The notes beneath the pieces were generated by a model, which was given only the letters and a program-made list of their open reading frames with translations, was not told the DNA's origin and did no database searches. The position numbers and the translations under genes are program-made. Shown here one piece after another: positions 63,934-64,000 of a DNA stretch of 64,000 nt. How positions within the stretch are numbered: position 1 is the first letter of the stretch; the number at the start of each line of letters is the position of its first letter. The stretch is from Streptomyces sp. Ru71 (GTDB taxonomy: Bacteria; Actinomycetota; Actinomycetes; Streptomycetales; Streptomycetaceae): NCBI RefSeq assembly GCF_002920535.1, contig NZ_PQSS01000009.1, positions 94,073 to 158,072 of the forward strand, read 5' to 3'.

Positions 63934-64000
63934 ATGGGCTCCTACGCCCTCCCCCCACCCGTTGTCCGACGGAAGATCCGCGGCCTGCTGTTAGCAGCGA
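63934..64000 (+). CDS. Start of a secreted protein (cut by window end)
   Basis: TTGGAGGCACAGTC precedes ATG 63934. The 22 visible residues begin MGSYALPPPVVRRKIRGLLL, a basic n-region followed by the beginning of a hydrophobic core, so a signal peptide is likely. Codon 20 is TTA (63991-63993), the rare codon read by the bldA tRNA, which would tie expression to development. Product unknown; another polysaccharide-degrading enzyme is plausible from context. Confidence 0.65.
   Translation, partial: MGSYALPPPVVRRKIRGLLLAA

Overview
The window looks like Streptomyces chromosome, probably an accessory or arm-type region. GC content is very high with G/C at third codon positions, GTG starts are common, and the families are typical of actinomycetes (ECF41 sigma factor, Act_Holin-X, DUF3618, DUF4235, HAIR-like heat-shock operators, a bxl-type xylan operon). 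A degraded fragment of a telomere terminal-protein (Tpg) gene near 6.2 kb fits a linear replicon with subtelomeric material, but one relic does not place the window on the chromosome.

Layout. 0-14 kb is a mosaic. Intact small units (a reductase/HxlR pair, a serpin, a flavodoxin-fold oxidoreductase/AraC pair, an MFS exporter, an HNH protein, a membrane protein and a Sua5-type tRNA-modification enzyme) are separated by dense wreckage: at least three transposase remnants, a Tpg relic, a one-spacer type I-E-like CRISPR relic, a frameshifted Lsr2-like gene and a SpoIIE-phosphatase tail. 14.4-18.5 kb holds an ECF41 sigma factor with its oxidoreductase partner and a well-matched promoter, then a MerR regulator controlling a small gene and an alpha/beta hydrolase.

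19-31.4 kb is a stress island. It has two Hsp20 genes, a J-domain protein, DnaK, GrpE, a DUF2267 protein, a STAS protein, zinc-ribbon and tiny proteins, then (after AraC, TIGR03086, DHFR-like and PAP2 genes) an envelope set of Act_Holin-X, DUF3618 and DUF4235. Three 21-bp operator-like sites of one asymmetric design lie before the two hsp20 genes and the dnaJ-like/dnaK/grpE operon, which suggests common HspR-type control in trans; no hspR gene is present.

31.9-38.6 kb carries ordinary regulators and enzymes (CGNR regulator beside an epoxide hydrolase, DUF664/DinB, RBBP9-like hydrolase, Lrp/AsnC, NCS2 permease, multi-HTH regulator). 39.1-43.9 kb is two adjacent ISL3-family elements, each carrying a passenger gene of immunity-like type and each with a frameshifted transposase. 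The pair as a whole is flanked by an 8-bp direct repeat, so it appears to have inserted as one unit. 44-49.4 kb has LysR/DUF1330, a membrane protein, a wrecked flavin amine oxidase gene and a secreted Asp-box protein followed by a lipoprotein.

49.7-63.3 kb is a one-strand xylan-utilisation locus. It encodes secreted GH30 and GH10 xylanases and a GH62 arabinofuranosidase to open the polymer; a binding protein and two permeases for oligosaccharide uptake; GH3, GH67 and CE7 enzymes to finish degradation inside the cell; and a LacI regulator. Two copies of a 17-bp operator-like palindrome and two CGAAA/TTTCG-type repeats mark likely control points. At the right edge another secreted protein begins and carries a TTA (bldA-dependent) codon in its signal peptide.
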